Numbered from the stretch's first letter, positions 27,008 to 37,906 are shown. The stretch: 64,000 nucleotides of DNA from Catenulispora sp. GP43 (GCF_041260665.1 NZ_JBGCCT010000011.1:124001-188000); one strand, 5' to 3'. Program-made: numbers and translations. The notes: generated by a model from the sequence alone, not told the origin.

Positions 27008-27518
27008 ATGAGCGGCGAGCCGTTGAAAAGCGAGCCTCCGAGAAGCGAGCCTCTGACCGACGAGGAGTACAGCGAGCTCGGCAAGACGATGGGCATGCTC
27101 TTCCAGCGCATCATGCGCTCCCGCCGGGAACCCGAGGGCGGCCAGATCGCCGCGCTGAGCATGCTCGCCAAGTGCGGCCCGATCCGCTCCAGCGACCTGG
27201 CCAAGGAACTGTTCCTGGACCAGTCGACGGTCTCCCGCCACGTGGCCCACCTGGAGACGGACGGCCTGGTGGAGAAGGTCGCCGACCCCAACGACGGGCG
27301 CGCCACCCAGCTGCACCTGACCGACCTGGGCCAGAAGCACATCCACGACTTCTGGCACAAGCGCATCGAGGCCATGCGGGAGGGCTTCGAGCACTGGGAT
27401 CCGGAGGACCTGCGGACCCTGGGCCGGCTCATGAACCGCTATGTCGAGGACTTCGCCGCCATCGTCGCCAAGAACACCGATTCAAAGAACGGCCCCACAA
27501 CGGAAGACGGACGCACAC

Positions 27519-27526
<8 letters not shown>
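27008..27526 (+). CDS. MarR-family transcriptional regulator
   Basis: 172 residues. The winged helix reads AALSMLAKCGPIRSSDLAKE, then FLDQSTVSRHVAHLETDGLV and VADPNDGRATQLHLTDLG, the canonical MarR HTH and wing. The ribosome site GAGAAGGA precedes the ATG. The gene overlaps the MFS transporter start by 8 bp. MarR proteins paired this way usually repress the exporter until a toxic ligand binds. Confidence 0.92.
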
Positions 27527-29168
<1,642 letters not shown>

Positions 29169-29205
29169 TTCATTCGCTGAGCCCGATACTTAGTGCGCAC
29201 AACTA

Positions 29206-29251
29206 AGAACACTGAGGCCGCCCGGGGAAACCCGGGCGGCCTCAGTGTTCT
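29206..29251 (+). terminator. very strong hairpin after the MFS gene
   Basis: A 21-bp perfect stem: AGAACACTGAGGCCGCCCGGG pairs with its exact complement around a GAAA tetraloop (29227-29230). It lies between the convergent MFS and ROK genes and probably acts in both directions. Confidence 0.88.
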
Positions 29252-29263
29252 GCTCTTGCCGTT

Positions 29264-30229
29264 CTAGTCCACGCGGTCGGCCGACCAGTACGCGTCGCCG
29301 CGCAGGATCAGCGCCGCCGCGCCGACCAGACCGGCGTCCTGGCCCAGATCAGCCGGGACCACCTTCAGGTTCTTGGTGAAGTCCAGGCGCGCGTGCCGGT
29401 ACAGCGCGGCACGCAGCGGCTCGAAGAGGAGTTCCCCGGCCTGCACGATCCCTCCGCCGATGGTCACCAGCTCCAGGTCGCACATGGCCGCCGCGCCGGC
29501 GATCGCGATGCCCAGCGCGGTGCCGGCGCGGGTGAACGCGGCCTCCGCGATGCCGTCGCCGGCCCGGGCGTCGTCGGTGAGGTCCTTGCCGGTACGGCTC
29601 TCCTGCCCGGCGCGCCAGCCCTGCGCGGCCGCCCACCCGGCCATGCGCGGCCCGCTCGCGACCGCTTCCAGGCAGCCGGTGCCGCCGCAGGCGCAGGGTG
29701 TCTCCTGGTCCACGACGACATGGCCGATGTGCCCGGCGTTGCCCTTGGCTCCGTCGATGAGGCGGTCGCCGAGGATCAGCCCGCCGCCGACCCCGGTGGA
29801 CACGACCATGCCGAGCATGTTCGCGGCCCCGCGCCCGGCCCCCTGCCAGTGCTCCGCGGCGGCCAGGCAGATGGCGTCGTTGTGCAGCCGCACATCGCGC
29901 CGGAAGTCGGCCTCCAGCCGCCACCGCAAGGGGAAACCACGCCACCCGGGGATGTTCAGCGGCGACACCTCCCCGGCCGGCCACCGCATGGGACCGCCGC
30001 AGCCGACACCCACCGCACGGTAGGCGTCGCGCTCGTATGGCAGGTGATCGACGGCGTCGAGCAGCGCGGCGTACAGCGCCTCGCCGTCCGCCCCCGCCCC
30101 GGCCGGCGTCGGCGCCCGGAAGGAGGCCAGCACCTCCCCCAGCGCGTCGACCGCGCCGACCGCCATCTTCGTCCCGCCGATGTCGATCGCCAGTACCGGG
30201 GCGTCGCCGGAGGTGTCAGTCACCGTCAT
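29264..30229 (-). CDS. ROK-family sugar kinase (glucokinase-like)
   Basis: 321 residues from ATG 30229 (GTG 30238 possible). ATP loop LAIDIGGTKMAVG, the sugar-binding segment LHNDAICLAAAEHW with catalytic Asp, and the ROK zinc motif GHVVVDQETPCACGGTGCLE. A second ATP element is VSTGVGGGLILG. In actinomycetes this family includes the main glucokinase, phosphorylating glucose and often taking part in glucose repression. The gene starts 25 bp after the giant pseudokinase gene on the same strand and may be co-transcribed with it. Whether it is the principal glucokinase cannot be told from sequence. Confidence 0.9.
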   Translation of the reverse strand: MTVTDTSGDAPVLAIDIGGTKMAVGAVDALGEVLASFRAPTPAGAGADGEALYAALLDAVDHLPYERDAYRAVGVGCGGPMRWPAGEVSPLNIPGWRGFPLRWRLEADFRRDVRLHNDAICLAAAEHWQGAGRGAANMLGMVVSTGVGGGLILGDRLIDGAKGNAGHIGHVVVDQETPCACGGTGCLEAVASGPRMAGWAAAQGWRAGQESRTGKDLTDDARAGDGIAEAAFTRAGTALGIAIAGAAAMCDLELVTIGGGIVQAGELLFEPLRAALYRHARLDFTKNLKVVPADLGQDAGLVGAAALILRGDAYWSADRVD

Positions 30230-30254
30230 GCTGCACACCTTAGGCGGTTTTGTA

Positions 30255-33200
30255 TCAGCTTCCAGAGAAGCTCTGCAGATACGTCGCCTGCTGGCGGAGC
30301 GCCTGGGCGGTCGAGGGGGTGATCGACCCCTGATTCTCCAGCGAGGTGACGGTGCGGGAGAGCGAGGCCAGCGCCTGGTTGTAGGCGTTGGAGCCGACCT
30401 GGGTGCTGCGGAGCTGGTTGACGATGTTGGTCAGGCTGCTTCGGGCGCTGGTGACGGTGACCTGGGTGGTGATGATGGTGGTGATCTGGGTTTCCGACTG
30501 CTGCGGGCTGGTCGGGAGGCCGGGTGCGGCCGGGGCGGTGGTGCTCGGGGCGCTGGGTGCTGTGCTTGGGGCGCTGGGTGCGGTGGACGGTGCCGTGCTG
30601 GGTGCCGTGCCTGGCACGCTGGGCGCTGTGCTCGGTGCTGTGCCCGGAGCTGTGGGGACGCCGCCCGGAGCGGTCGAGCTGGCGCCGGCACCGGGACCCG
30701 AGGAAGACGCGCCGGCACTTGTGCCGCCGGTCGTGACGCTGCCGGACTCGCTCGGCGAGAGGCTGGGAACGGCGCCGGACGCGCTGCTGGCGTTGGCGGT
30801 GCTCGCGCCGGTCGGGAGCGAGCTGCTGCCGGCTGCGGCGGAGGTGGAGGAGTTCGATGAGGGGCCCGAGGCGGAGGAGTGGGTGCTGGAGCCGTGGACG
30901 GCGTAGCCGATGCCTATACCGACCAGCACGCCGACCAGAACGCCGCCGGATGCCAGGGCCCAGGGGCGGGGCTTCGGGGACGCTCCGGCGACGAGGCCGC
31001 CGCCGGAACCGCCGGCCGAGCCGCCGCTCGCTTCGGTGGACGAGGCGGCGAGGATGCCGCCCGATGCGGCTGCGGTTGTGCTGGCGCCGGCCGCGGCACT
31101 TGCCGAACTGCCGCTTGCCGAACTGCCGCTTGCCGCGCCTGTCGAGCTTGTCGCGCCGGCCGCACCTGCTGCGGCCGCTTCGGAACCGGCCAACTCCGCG
31201 CCGATCACCAGCCCGGCGGCACCGCCGGCCACCGCACCGGTCGCCGTAACCACTCCGGTGGAACGCTGCGCGGGGAGCTGCTGCGTTTCGGCCTTCGACG
31301 CAGCCACTTCGGCGAGCGCCGCCGTCACCGCCGCAGCGCTCGCGACCTCGATCGCAGTAGCCTGCTTCGCCTCGACAGCGGCCGTGGCCTCGGCCCGAGC
31401 CGCCTCGACCTCCGCGGCGTGAGCGGCAGCCGCCTCGGCGAGCGCCGCGATCACCGCGGTCTCGATGGCGGCGGACTCGCCCGCCCGAGCAGCCTCCGCG
31501 GCCTCAGCCCGGGCCGCCTCGACCTCCGCGGCGTGGGCGACGGCCGCCTCGGCGAGCGCCGCGGCCACCGCGGCCTCGATCACAGCAGTCTGCCGAGCCT
31601 CGGCTGCCTCCATCTCATGTCGGTGCCGCTCCTCGGCCTCGGCCACAGCGGCTGCGACAGCCGCGGCCAGCACGACTTCGCCGGCCTCGGAGTGGCTCTC
31701 AGCCCGCACCGACTCAAGCTCCGCACGATGCCGTTCCTCAGCCTCAGCGACAGCCGCCGCCACCGCGACACCAGTCGCAGCAGCCAACGCCTCCTCGCCA
31801 GCCGAAGCATGCTCGGCCCGCGCCGACTCCAGCTCGGCGCCATGCCGCGCCTCAGCCGCCTCCACCTCCGCGTGGTGCGCAGCCTCCGCCTCGGCGAGCG
31901 CCACGGCCACTGCGGCCTCCGACGCCGCGGTCACCGCCTCCTCGTTCGACGCGGCGTGCGCGGCCTCGACCTCGGCGAGGGCCTGTGCCACGGCTGCCGC
32001 GATGGCCGCCTCGGTCAGCTCCGCCGTTGCGGACTGCTGGTCGGCCAGCGCTGTGGCGACCGCCGCTTCGCGCTCGGCCGCGTGCCGTTCCTCGGCCTCG
32101 GCCAGGGCGGCTGCGATCGCCGCCGCCGATGCCGCCGAGACCGCCTCGTCGTCCACGCGTGCGTGGGCTGCTTCGGCTTCGGCCAGGGCCGCCGCCACCG
32201 CTGCCGATGTCGCCAGCGCTATGGCTTCCTCGCGTGCCGCGTTCGCGCGCGACTCGGCGTCCGCCACCGCCGCGGCGACGGCCGCCGCTGTCGCAGCCTC
32301 TGCCTCGGCGCGCGGGATCGTGCCCTTGGGCGCGCCGGCCGTCGGGCTCACCGCGGGCGTCCACTCGCCCGAGTCCGCGTCCTCGACGCTCGAGCCCAGC
32401 GATTCCGACCGCGCTTCGGACTCCGCTTCGGCCGACTCGGCCGCTTCCGCCGCCAGTGCCAGGGCCGCCGCGGCTGCCGCCGCGCGCTCCACCACGATCG
32501 CCGGCTGCGCCAGGTCCGCGACCGGGTGCGCGCGCAGTGCCTCGACGACCTCGGCCATCGACGGCCGTGCGCCGGCTTCCTCCGACAGGCTCAGCGCGAA
32601 GGCCTCCGCCAGGACGGAGCTGTCGCCGAAGTACTCCGTCAGGCGTCCGACGGCCATTTCGCGCCGGTAGGCCAGAAGCATGGCGGCGTCGTGCGCCGAA
32701 GCCGCGCCGGCGAGCGCCGCACCCCCGGCCAGTTCCAGACCGTGCTCGTGCCCATGACCGTGGCCGTGCCCCTGGCCCGACTCCGCCGCCGCGACCAAGC
32801 CCGCAGCCTCGGCGCGTGCCCGCTCCATGTCCTCGCGGACGATCTCCCAGCCGAAGACGCCCGTGTACAGCAGCCACGCCAGCCCGTACACGTCGTCCGC
32901 GGCGGTGGCCGCCGCGCCGCCGAGGCGGGCCGCCGTCAGGAAGCCGCTGGAGGCCTCGGCGGCGACCGCGGCCGCGTTGCCCTCGAACGCGAGTCCCAGG
33001 GCCAGGTCCACGAAGATGTTGCCCTTGCCGACCCAGATCGAGTCGGTGTGCATCCAGCCGTGGACGAGCCCGGCGGCGTGGACGCGCTCGAAGACCTCGG
33101 CGACGTTCAGCGCGAGCACGCCGACCTCCGCCGAGGTCAGCGCGCCCTTCATCAGGCGGGCGGTGAGCGAGGAGCCCTTGTCCTGGTCGTACACCGCGAA

Positions 33201-33515
33201 CTCGATGTAGCTGTCGCTCTTGTGGATCAGTTTGTGGGAGTGCTGATCGTGGTCGGTGACCACGCGGTCCTCGTGCGCGATCCGCTTCTGCCCGGCCTCC
33301 CGGACCACGGCGATCGCCGGATGCTCGACGTGCGTCAGCGCCGAGACCGCGTTCTCCAGGCCGCCCGAGGCCGAGATCTGGATCCAGACCCGGCGCCGGC
33401 GCACCGAGTCGGAGGCGAGCCACAGCTCTCCGATCCCGCGGTGCCACAGCCGCCGGGACAAGGTGTAGCGACCAGCCAGGACGATGCCCGCGGAGACTCC
33501 CGATATACCTGCCAC
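30255..33515 (-). CDS. giant pseudokinase with Ala/Glu coiled-coil repeats and one membrane span
   Basis: 1086 residues from GTG 33515. Residues 13-320 have the overall plan of a Hanks kinase (VLAGRYTLSRRLWHRGIGEL, later DDVYGLAWLLYTGVFGWEI), but the VAIK lysine is replaced (VWIQIS), the catalytic loop reads GLVHGWMHTDSIWV without Asp, and DFG is absent (FVDLALGL), so it is a pseudokinase. Residues 390-740 are about ten irregular repeats of an Ala/Glu/His-rich unit such as AAAIAAALAEAEERHAAER, predicted as long helices or coiled coil. One span near 855-872 (GGVLVGVLVGIGIGYAV) precedes a Ser/Thr/Pro tail (TAPSTAPSVPGTAPST) and a final helical domain rich in Thr/Gln. It may be an envelope scaffold. 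Upstream of the ROK kinase gene. Confidence 0.8.
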   Translation of the reverse strand: MAGISGVSAGIVLAGRYTLSRRLWHRGIGELWLASDSVRRRRVWIQISASGGLENAVSALTHVEHPAIAVVREAGQKRIAHEDRVVTDHDQHSHKLIHKSDSYIEFAVYDQDKGSSLTARLMKGALTSAEVGVLALNVAEVFERVHAAGLVHGWMHTDSIWVGKGNIFVDLALGLAFEGNAAAVAAEASSGFLTAARLGGAAATAADDVYGLAWLLYTGVFGWEIVREDMERARAEAAGLVAAAESGQGHGHGHGHEHGLELAGGAALAGAASAHDAAMLLAYRREMAVGRLTEYFGDSSVLAEAFALSLSEEAGARPSMAEVVEALRAHPVADLAQPAIVVERAAAAAAALALAAEAAESAEAESEARSESLGSSVEDADSGEWTPAVSPTAGAPKGTIPRAEAEAATAAAVAAAVADAESRANAAREEAIALATSAAVAAALAEAEAAHARVDDEAVSAASAAAIAAALAEAEERHAAEREAAVATALADQQSATAELTEAAIAAAVAQALAEVEAAHAASNEEAVTAASEAAVAVALAEAEAAHHAEVEAAEARHGAELESARAEHASAGEEALAAATGVAVAAAVAEAEERHRAELESVRAESHSEAGEVVLAAAVAAAVAEAEERHRHEMEAAEARQTAVIEAAVAAALAEAAVAHAAEVEAARAEAAEAARAGESAAIETAVIAALAEAAAAHAAEVEAARAEATAAVEAKQATAIEVASAAAVTAALAEVAASKAETQQLPAQRSTGVVTATGAVAGGAAGLVIGAELAGSEAAAAGAAGATSSTGAASGSSASGSSASAAAGASTTAAASGGILAASSTEASGGSAGGSGGGLVAGASPKPRPWALASGGVLVGVLVGIGIGYAVHGSSTHSSASGPSSNSSTSAAAGSSSLPTGASTANASSASGAVPSLSPSESGSVTTGGTSAGASSSGPGAGASSTAPGGVPTAPGTAPSTAPSVPGTAPSTAPSTAPSAPSTAPSAPSTTAPAAPGLPTSPQQSETQITTIITTQVTVTSARSSLTNIVNQLRSTQVGSNAYNQALASLSRTVTSLENQGSITPSTAQALRQQATYLQSFSGS
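30540..30650 (-). repeat. Pro/Thr/Ala/Ser repeat in the pseudokinase tail
   Basis: Short irregular repeats of GTGCTGGGTGC-like sequence encode TAPST/APSAPST units in the extracytoplasmic linker, likely an extended wall-spanning segment. Confidence 0.6.
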
Positions 33516-33617
33516 GGCGGCTAATTGTGCACAGTGTTCGACCCCTTGGACAGCGGGGGGACAGTCCTCTGAAGCGTATTTTCGTCTAGTCGCCCCGGAC
33601 GTTCACCGGGCGGCCTC

Positions 33618-34613
33618 TCACCTGCGTTCCGTGGCTATCACCACGGCCACTCCGAGCACCACGATCAGGCCTCCGACCACCACCGCGGCGGTGATGGTCT
33701 CGCTCAGGAAGAGCGCCCCAAGTGCGACGGCGACAACAGGGTTCACATATGCATATGTTGCTACTGTGGAAATCGGCGCGTTCTTCAACAGCCACACATA
33801 GGACGAGAACGCCACAAGTGATCCCGCGCCGACGAGATAAACCGTCGCCCAGACGGACGTCGCGGTGATCGCGCCGGGGTGGAAGTGCTCGCCGTGCAGC
33901 GCCGCCGCGATGCCGCAGCCGATGCCGCCGAACACCATCTGGTACGCCGACGCCACGAACGGGTCCTTCGGCGGCGTCAGCCACACCTTGGACGCCACCG
34001 AGCCGAAGGCCCAGCTGATCGAGGCGATGAGCACGAGCACGACGCCGAGCACGTAGTTGTGCGCCCCACCGCCGCCGGGCCGCATCAGCACCACCAGCCC
34101 GGCGAAGCCGATGAGCACGCCGACCAGCATCGGCGCGGTGGGCCGGTCCTTGGCCACGGCCCGCCACACCACGATCCACAGCGGCACGGATGCCACCAGG
34201 AGCGCCGAGGTGCCCGAGGGGATGTACTGCTCCGACAGGACCACGAAGCCGTTGCCGCCGAGCAGCAGCAGGGTGCCGATCAACGCGGCCGAGGCCAGTT
34301 GCCCCCGGGTGACGCGCAGCGCCGAGGGGCCGCGGCGGATCGCGAGGAAGGCGCAGAGGAGCAGGCCGGCGAGGCTGAAGCGGAGCGCCGCGGACGACAG
34401 CGGCGGGATTGATTCGATGGCGTAGCGGATCGCGAGGTAGGTGGAGCCCCAGACGAAGTAGACCGCGCCGAGGGCGACCCAGGCCGCCGTCGTCATGCGC
34501 TGCGTCTGAGGCGTCTGCCGAGCCTGATCCGTCTGCTGTGCCTTCGGCGCCTTCTGCGCCGGCCCCGTTGCTCCGTCCGAGTGAGCGACTCCCTGTTCGG
34601 GAACGATCGTCAT
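33618..34613 (-). CDS. EamA/DMT-superfamily metabolite exporter
   Basis: 331 residues. Ten hydrophobic segments in two EamA halves: VALGAVYFVWGSTYLAIRYA opens the first, with the family feature FVWGSTYL, and VLIASISWAFGSVASKVWL opens the second. The cytosolic N-terminus (about 40 residues) is Gln/Thr/Ala-rich. ATG 34613 is chosen because upstream sequence is low-complexity. Members export amino acids or related metabolites. It lies 102 bp upstream of the pseudokinase gene on the same strand and 65 bp past the hairpin that closes metB. Confidence 0.9.
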   Translation of the reverse strand: MTIVPEQGVAHSDGATGPAQKAPKAQQTDQARQTPQTQRMTTAAWVALGAVYFVWGSTYLAIRYAIESIPPLSSAALRFSLAGLLLCAFLAIRRGPSALRVTRGQLASAALIGTLLLLGGNGFVVLSEQYIPSGTSALLVASVPLWIVVWRAVAKDRPTAPMLVGVLIGFAGLVVLMRPGGGGAHNYVLGVVLVLIASISWAFGSVASKVWLTPPKDPFVASAYQMVFGGIGCGIAAALHGEHFHPGAITATSVWATVYLVGAGSLVAFSSYVWLLKNAPISTVATYAYVNPVVAVALGALFLSETITAAVVVGGLIVVLGVAVVIATERR

Positions 34614-34677
34614 AGCCCTGATCCCTCCACGCCCCTGACCATACGTCGCCAGCCTGCGGGATCTCCGGGTCCGACAG

Positions 34678-34707
34678 CAAGGGCCACTCGCATGCGAGTG
34701 GCCCTTG
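34678..34707. terminator. palindromic hairpin after metB
   Basis: A perfect 30-nt palindrome with arms CAAGGGCCACTCG and CGAGTGGCCCTTG around CATG, 26 bp past the metB stop, on the way to the EamA gene. Confidence 0.85.
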
Positions 34708-34732
34708 AACGGCGCTGCGGGGAAGGGCTCGG

Positions 34733-35896
34733 TCAGCCCAGGGCGCGCAGGAGGTCGGCCAGCAGATCGTCGACCGACTCGATGCCGACCGAGAGCCGGA
34801 CGAGGTCGTTCGGCACCTCCAGCGGGGAGCCGGCGGCGCTGGCGTGGGTCATGCGGCCGGGGTGCTCGATCAGCGACTCGACGCCGCCGAGCGACTCCCC
34901 GAGGGTGAACAGCTCGGTGCGGCCGCACAGGTCGACCGCCTCCTGCTCGCCGCCGGCCACCCGGAAGGAGACCATGCCGCCGAAGCCGGACATCTGCTTG
35001 GCCGCGACCTCATGGCCGGGGTCGTCGGGCAGGCCCGGGTAGTGGACGGCCGTCACCTTCGGGTGCGCGGCCAGCGCCTCGGCGATGCGCTGGGCGTTGG
35101 AGCAGTGCCGGTCCATGCGCACCGCCAGGGTCTTGACGCCGCGCAGCACCAGCCAGGCGTCGAAGGGCCCGGCGACGGCGCCCATCGCGTTCTGGTGGTA
35201 GGTCAGCTCCGCGCCCAACTCCTCGTCGGACACCACCAGCGCGCCGCCGACGACGTCGGAGTGGCCGCCCATGTACTTGGTGGTGGAGTGCACGACCACG
35301 TCGGCGCCGAGGGCCAGCGGTTGCTGCAGGTAGGGGGTGGCGAACGTGTTGTCGACCACGAGCAGCGACCCGGTCTCGTGCGCGACCCCGGCCAGCGCCG
35401 CGATGTCGGCGACCCCCAGCAGCGGGTTCGAGGGCGTCTCGACCCAGATCGCCTTGGTCTTGCCAGGCACCACCGCGGCCCGCACGGCGGCCGGGTCGGA
35501 CATGTTGGCGGCGGTCCACCCCAGACCCCACCGCGACAGGACCTTGGAGAACAGGCGGAAGGTGCCGCCGTAGGCGTCGGCCGGGATGACGACGTGGTCG
35601 CCGGGCACGCACACGGTCCGCAGCAGGCAGTCCTCGGCGGCCAGACCCGAGGCGAAGGCCAGACCGACCCGGCCGCCCTCCACGGCGGCCAGACAGTCCT
35701 CCAGCGCCTTGCGGGTCGGGTTGGCGCTGCGCGAGTACTCGTAGCCGCCCCGCAGGCCGCCGACTCCATCCTGTTTGTAGGTGGAGACCTGGTAGATCGG
35801 GGGGACGACGGCGCCGGTCAGCGGGTCCGGGTCCTGGCCGGCGTGGATGGCCAGGGTCTCGAAGGCGGCGTTGGCGTGGGCGTCAGATGCGGACAT
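34733..35896 (-). CDS. metB: cystathionine gamma-synthase/lyase family enzyme
   Basis: 387 residues. PLP Lys near 204 in VVHSTTKYMGGHSD, the substrate-facing EYSRSANPTRKALEDCL at the N-terminus, and LFTLGESLGGVESLIEHPGRMTHA at the C-terminus in two stretches. This family either makes cystathionine from O-acylhomoserine and cysteine (MetB) or cleaves it to cysteine, oxobutanoate and ammonia (MetC/CTH). Sequence reading cannot separate the two; the cystathionine beta-synthase at 49225 would favour a role in reverse transsulfuration. It is preceded 10 bp upstream by a small membrane-protein gene on the same strand. Confidence 0.93.
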   Translation of the reverse strand: MSASDAHANAAFETLAIHAGQDPDPLTGAVVPPIYQVSTYKQDGVGGLRGGYEYSRSANPTRKALEDCLAAVEGGRVGLAFASGLAAEDCLLRTVCVPGDHVVIPADAYGGTFRLFSKVLSRWGLGWTAANMSDPAAVRAAVVPGKTKAIWVETPSNPLLGVADIAALAGVAHETGSLLVVDNTFATPYLQQPLALGADVVVHSTTKYMGGHSDVVGGALVVSDEELGAELTYHQNAMGAVAGPFDAWLVLRGVKTLAVRMDRHCSNAQRIAEALAAHPKVTAVHYPGLPDDPGHEVAAKQMSGFGGMVSFRVAGGEQEAVDLCGRTELFTLGESLGGVESLIEHPGRMTHASAAGSPLEVPNDLVRLSVGIESVDDLLADLLRALG

Positions 35897-35906
35897 GGGC
35901 CTTAGG

Positions 35907-36335
35907 TTACGCGTTCGGGGCGGCGCGGCCGTGTGTCGCGTGTGTGGTGTGGGGTGGCGCGGTCTCCAGCTGGGGCGCCAGCCGGGTCGCCGGCTGCGTC
36001 TCCATCTCGGCGTCCAGCCCCGCGTCCAGCCCGGCCGCCAACTCGGCCTCCAGCTCGGCCATCAGAGCGGCGGCTTCACCCATCCGACGTACCCGCCGCC
36101 GCGCCAGCACCCGAGTCCGCTGCCGCACGACGTACAGCAGCACCGCGGCACCCAGGACCAGCACCAGCGCGAACATCGCGAGCAGCCCCTGCCACGACCC
36201 GGCCTCGGCCGCCCCGTGGCGCGGCCCCGACGTGCCGATCTGCACCGGAGCGCTGGGCACGTAGGGCGTGGTGTCGCCGGCCAGACCGCTCGGTATGCCG
36301 AGCCCGTCGAGCATTCCCGCGATCAGCGAACCCAT
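35907..36335 (-). CDS. small single-span membrane protein upstream of metB
   Basis: 142 residues from ATG 36335. An N-terminal segment rich in Gly/Pro is extracytoplasmic (IAGMLDGLGIPSGLAGDT), one membrane segment follows (LLAMFALVLVLGAAVLLYVV, about 65-84), then an Arg cluster and a helical, Glu/Ala/Leu-rich cytosolic tail (ALMAELEAELAAGLDAGLDA). I do not recognise a family. Its stop is only 10 bp before the metB start, so the two are probably one operon. Confidence 0.65.
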   Translation of the reverse strand: MGSLIAGMLDGLGIPSGLAGDTTPYVPSAPVQIGTSGPRHGAAEAGSWQGLLAMFALVLVLGAAVLLYVVRQRTRVLARRRVRRMGEAAALMAELEAELAAGLDAGLDAEMETQPATRLAPQLETAPPHTTHATHGRAAPNA

Positions 36336-36569
36336 CGGCGCCTCCCGAGCCCCAGTCGTATCACCCGAAAAGGACGATACTGACTTTTCAAGACATCGCA
36401 CTCCGACACAATGATCTTCATGTCCGCCGCAGCGCTGCGGCACCGTGCGACGACTGCCGAACGCATGCTGTAGCCCCGCGCGGCTCAAATAGCCGGCCGC
36501 GCATATCAACCTTCTGCCCCCGCGCGCGTCATACAGGCGACAGCTTGGTCATTCGGGAGGGGAACAAAG

Positions 36570-37868
36570 ATGCGCTCACGCATCGCTACAGCCGCGGTCG
36601 CGGCGATCGCCGCGTCGTTGGTAGCGAGCCTTGGGGCTTGCAGCAGCACGTCGAACGGGGCATCGGGGGGCGCTCCGACGGCGCCGGGAAGCTCGACGAG
36701 CACGACGGTGCCGGGCGCCGCGACCGGCACGCCGTCGGCCGGCACCACGTCGGGCGCTTCGGGCACGTCGGCCGCGTTCAGCACCGACCAGCTGGAGACG
36801 ATGCGCGCCAAGGTGGCTGCCGTCTACGGGGAAGGCGTCACCGCCCCGGCTCCGCACCTCTTCCAGGTGACGCCCGATCCGAAGGAACTCGCCGCCGACT
36901 TCGACAGCGCCACGACGAGGACGGCCCTCTGGGGATCGGGTGGCACCGGATCCGACCGGATGATGGACTGCGGCACGGCCAAGTACGACGGCGTCGTCAT
37001 CGGAGCGGTGCAGGGCTCTGGCGGGACGGCGACCATCCCCGTCGCGCTCTACCAGGGTGAGAAGGCCGGGGGCCGCGAGATCACCGTGACGGTCGATTCG
37101 AGCACGGGTGTCATCAAGGGCGTGTCGTGCGGGACGCCGAAGGACGCGGACTTCCCGGGCATCGCGCCGATCGCGAGCTACTACGGCGCGACGGCCAACA
37201 TGGACACCGCGGTGCTCAACGACAAGTCGAAGTCCTACTTCACGCCCGCGTTCGCCGCGTGGCAGCCCGCCGGCGCGAACTACAACATCCGGACCTGCAC
37301 GCAGGACGTCCCGGACTTCTGGATCGTCGCCCTGACCGGAACGACCTCCACAGCCAGCACGTGGGACTTCGCTCCCGGCCCGGTCAAGACTGTCGCCGAT
37401 CCGGCCGAGCCGAACAGCACGGGTTTCAACGGCGCGCTGGGGGTCGACCTCGGCTCGGCCAAGATCTCGCGCGTTACGTGCAGCGCGAAGCCGCCGGCGG
37501 CTGACAGCGCGCACCCAGAGCAGTACGCGAACGCGCTGATGGAGTACTACCGCACGGCCGCCGACCAGACCTCGCTCGGCGTCGACGCCAAGGCCGCCAT
37601 ACAGCCCTACTTCGTCTCGGACGCCGCCCTCGCCTCCACTTGGTCGGCAACGGGCCCGGTTCCGCTGCTGTGCACGAGCAAGGTGCCCGGGGCGGTGCAG
37701 ACGGCAGCCGGTACGACGCCGACCACCGCCGGCTCCACGACGACCTTGAAGATGGTCACCTGGCCGGACTGGCACCCGGACCAGCCCGGTCAGGAGCTCA
37801 GCAAGTTCACCGTCACCCTCGACACGAGCACGATGAAGATCGCCTCGATCACCTGCACCACCAAGTAG
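36570..37868 (+). CDS. lipoprotein of unknown function
   Basis: 432 residues. Type II signal peptide MRSRIATAAVAAIAASLVAS, with lipobox LGAC at 21-24, followed by a Ser/Thr/Gly/Ala-rich tether. The mature part holds two similar stretches near FTPAFAAWQPAG and SVTSLG-type segments ending YRTAADQTSLGVDAKAAIQPY, with an even number of well-spaced cysteines (DCGTAK, GVSCGTP, RTCTQDV, VTCSAK, LLCTSK, ITCTTK), suggesting three disulfides. The family is not recognised. It is surface-exposed and probably secreted through Sec. It is followed by a bidirectional hairpin and is monocistronic. Confidence 0.75.
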   Translation: MRSRIATAAVAAIAASLVASLGACSSTSNGASGGAPTAPGSSTSTTVPGAATGTPSAGTTSGASGTSAAFSTDQLETMRAKVAAVYGEGVTAPAPHLFQVTPDPKELAADFDSATTRTALWGSGGTGSDRMMDCGTAKYDGVVIGAVQGSGGTATIPVALYQGEKAGGREITVTVDSSTGVIKGVSCGTPKDADFPGIAPIASYYGATANMDTAVLNDKSKSYFTPAFAAWQPAGANYNIRTCTQDVPDFWIVALTGTTSTASTWDFAPGPVKTVADPAEPNSTGFNGALGVDLGSAKISRVTCSAKPPAADSAHPEQYANALMEYYRTAADQTSLGVDAKAAIQPYFVSDAALASTWSATGPVPLLCTSKVPGAVQTAAGTTPTTAGSTTTLKMVTWPDWHPDQPGQELSKFTVTLDTSTMKIASITCTTK

Positions 37869-37875
37869 TCAGCCC

Positions 37876-37906
37876 GCATGCCGGCCGCCCTCAACGGCCG
37901 GCATGC
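37876..37906. terminator. bidirectional hairpin at the lipoprotein/MerR 3' ends
   Basis: GCATGCCGGCCG pairs with CGGCCGGCATGC (12 bp, 7-nt loop), directly after the lipoprotein stop and reaching 16 bp into the 3' end of the convergent MerR gene. Confidence 0.75.

Noticed and set aside
30540-30650. CRISPR-like array in the repetitive stretch
   Set aside because: Repeats are short, irregular and coding (Pro/Thr/Ala/Ser tail), without constant repeat and spacer lengths.
30879-33524. Very long plus-strand frame opposite the pseudokinase
   Set aside because: Repeats of Arg/Gly/Cys-rich sequence arise from the antisense of the Ala/Glu repeats; no start context or domains.
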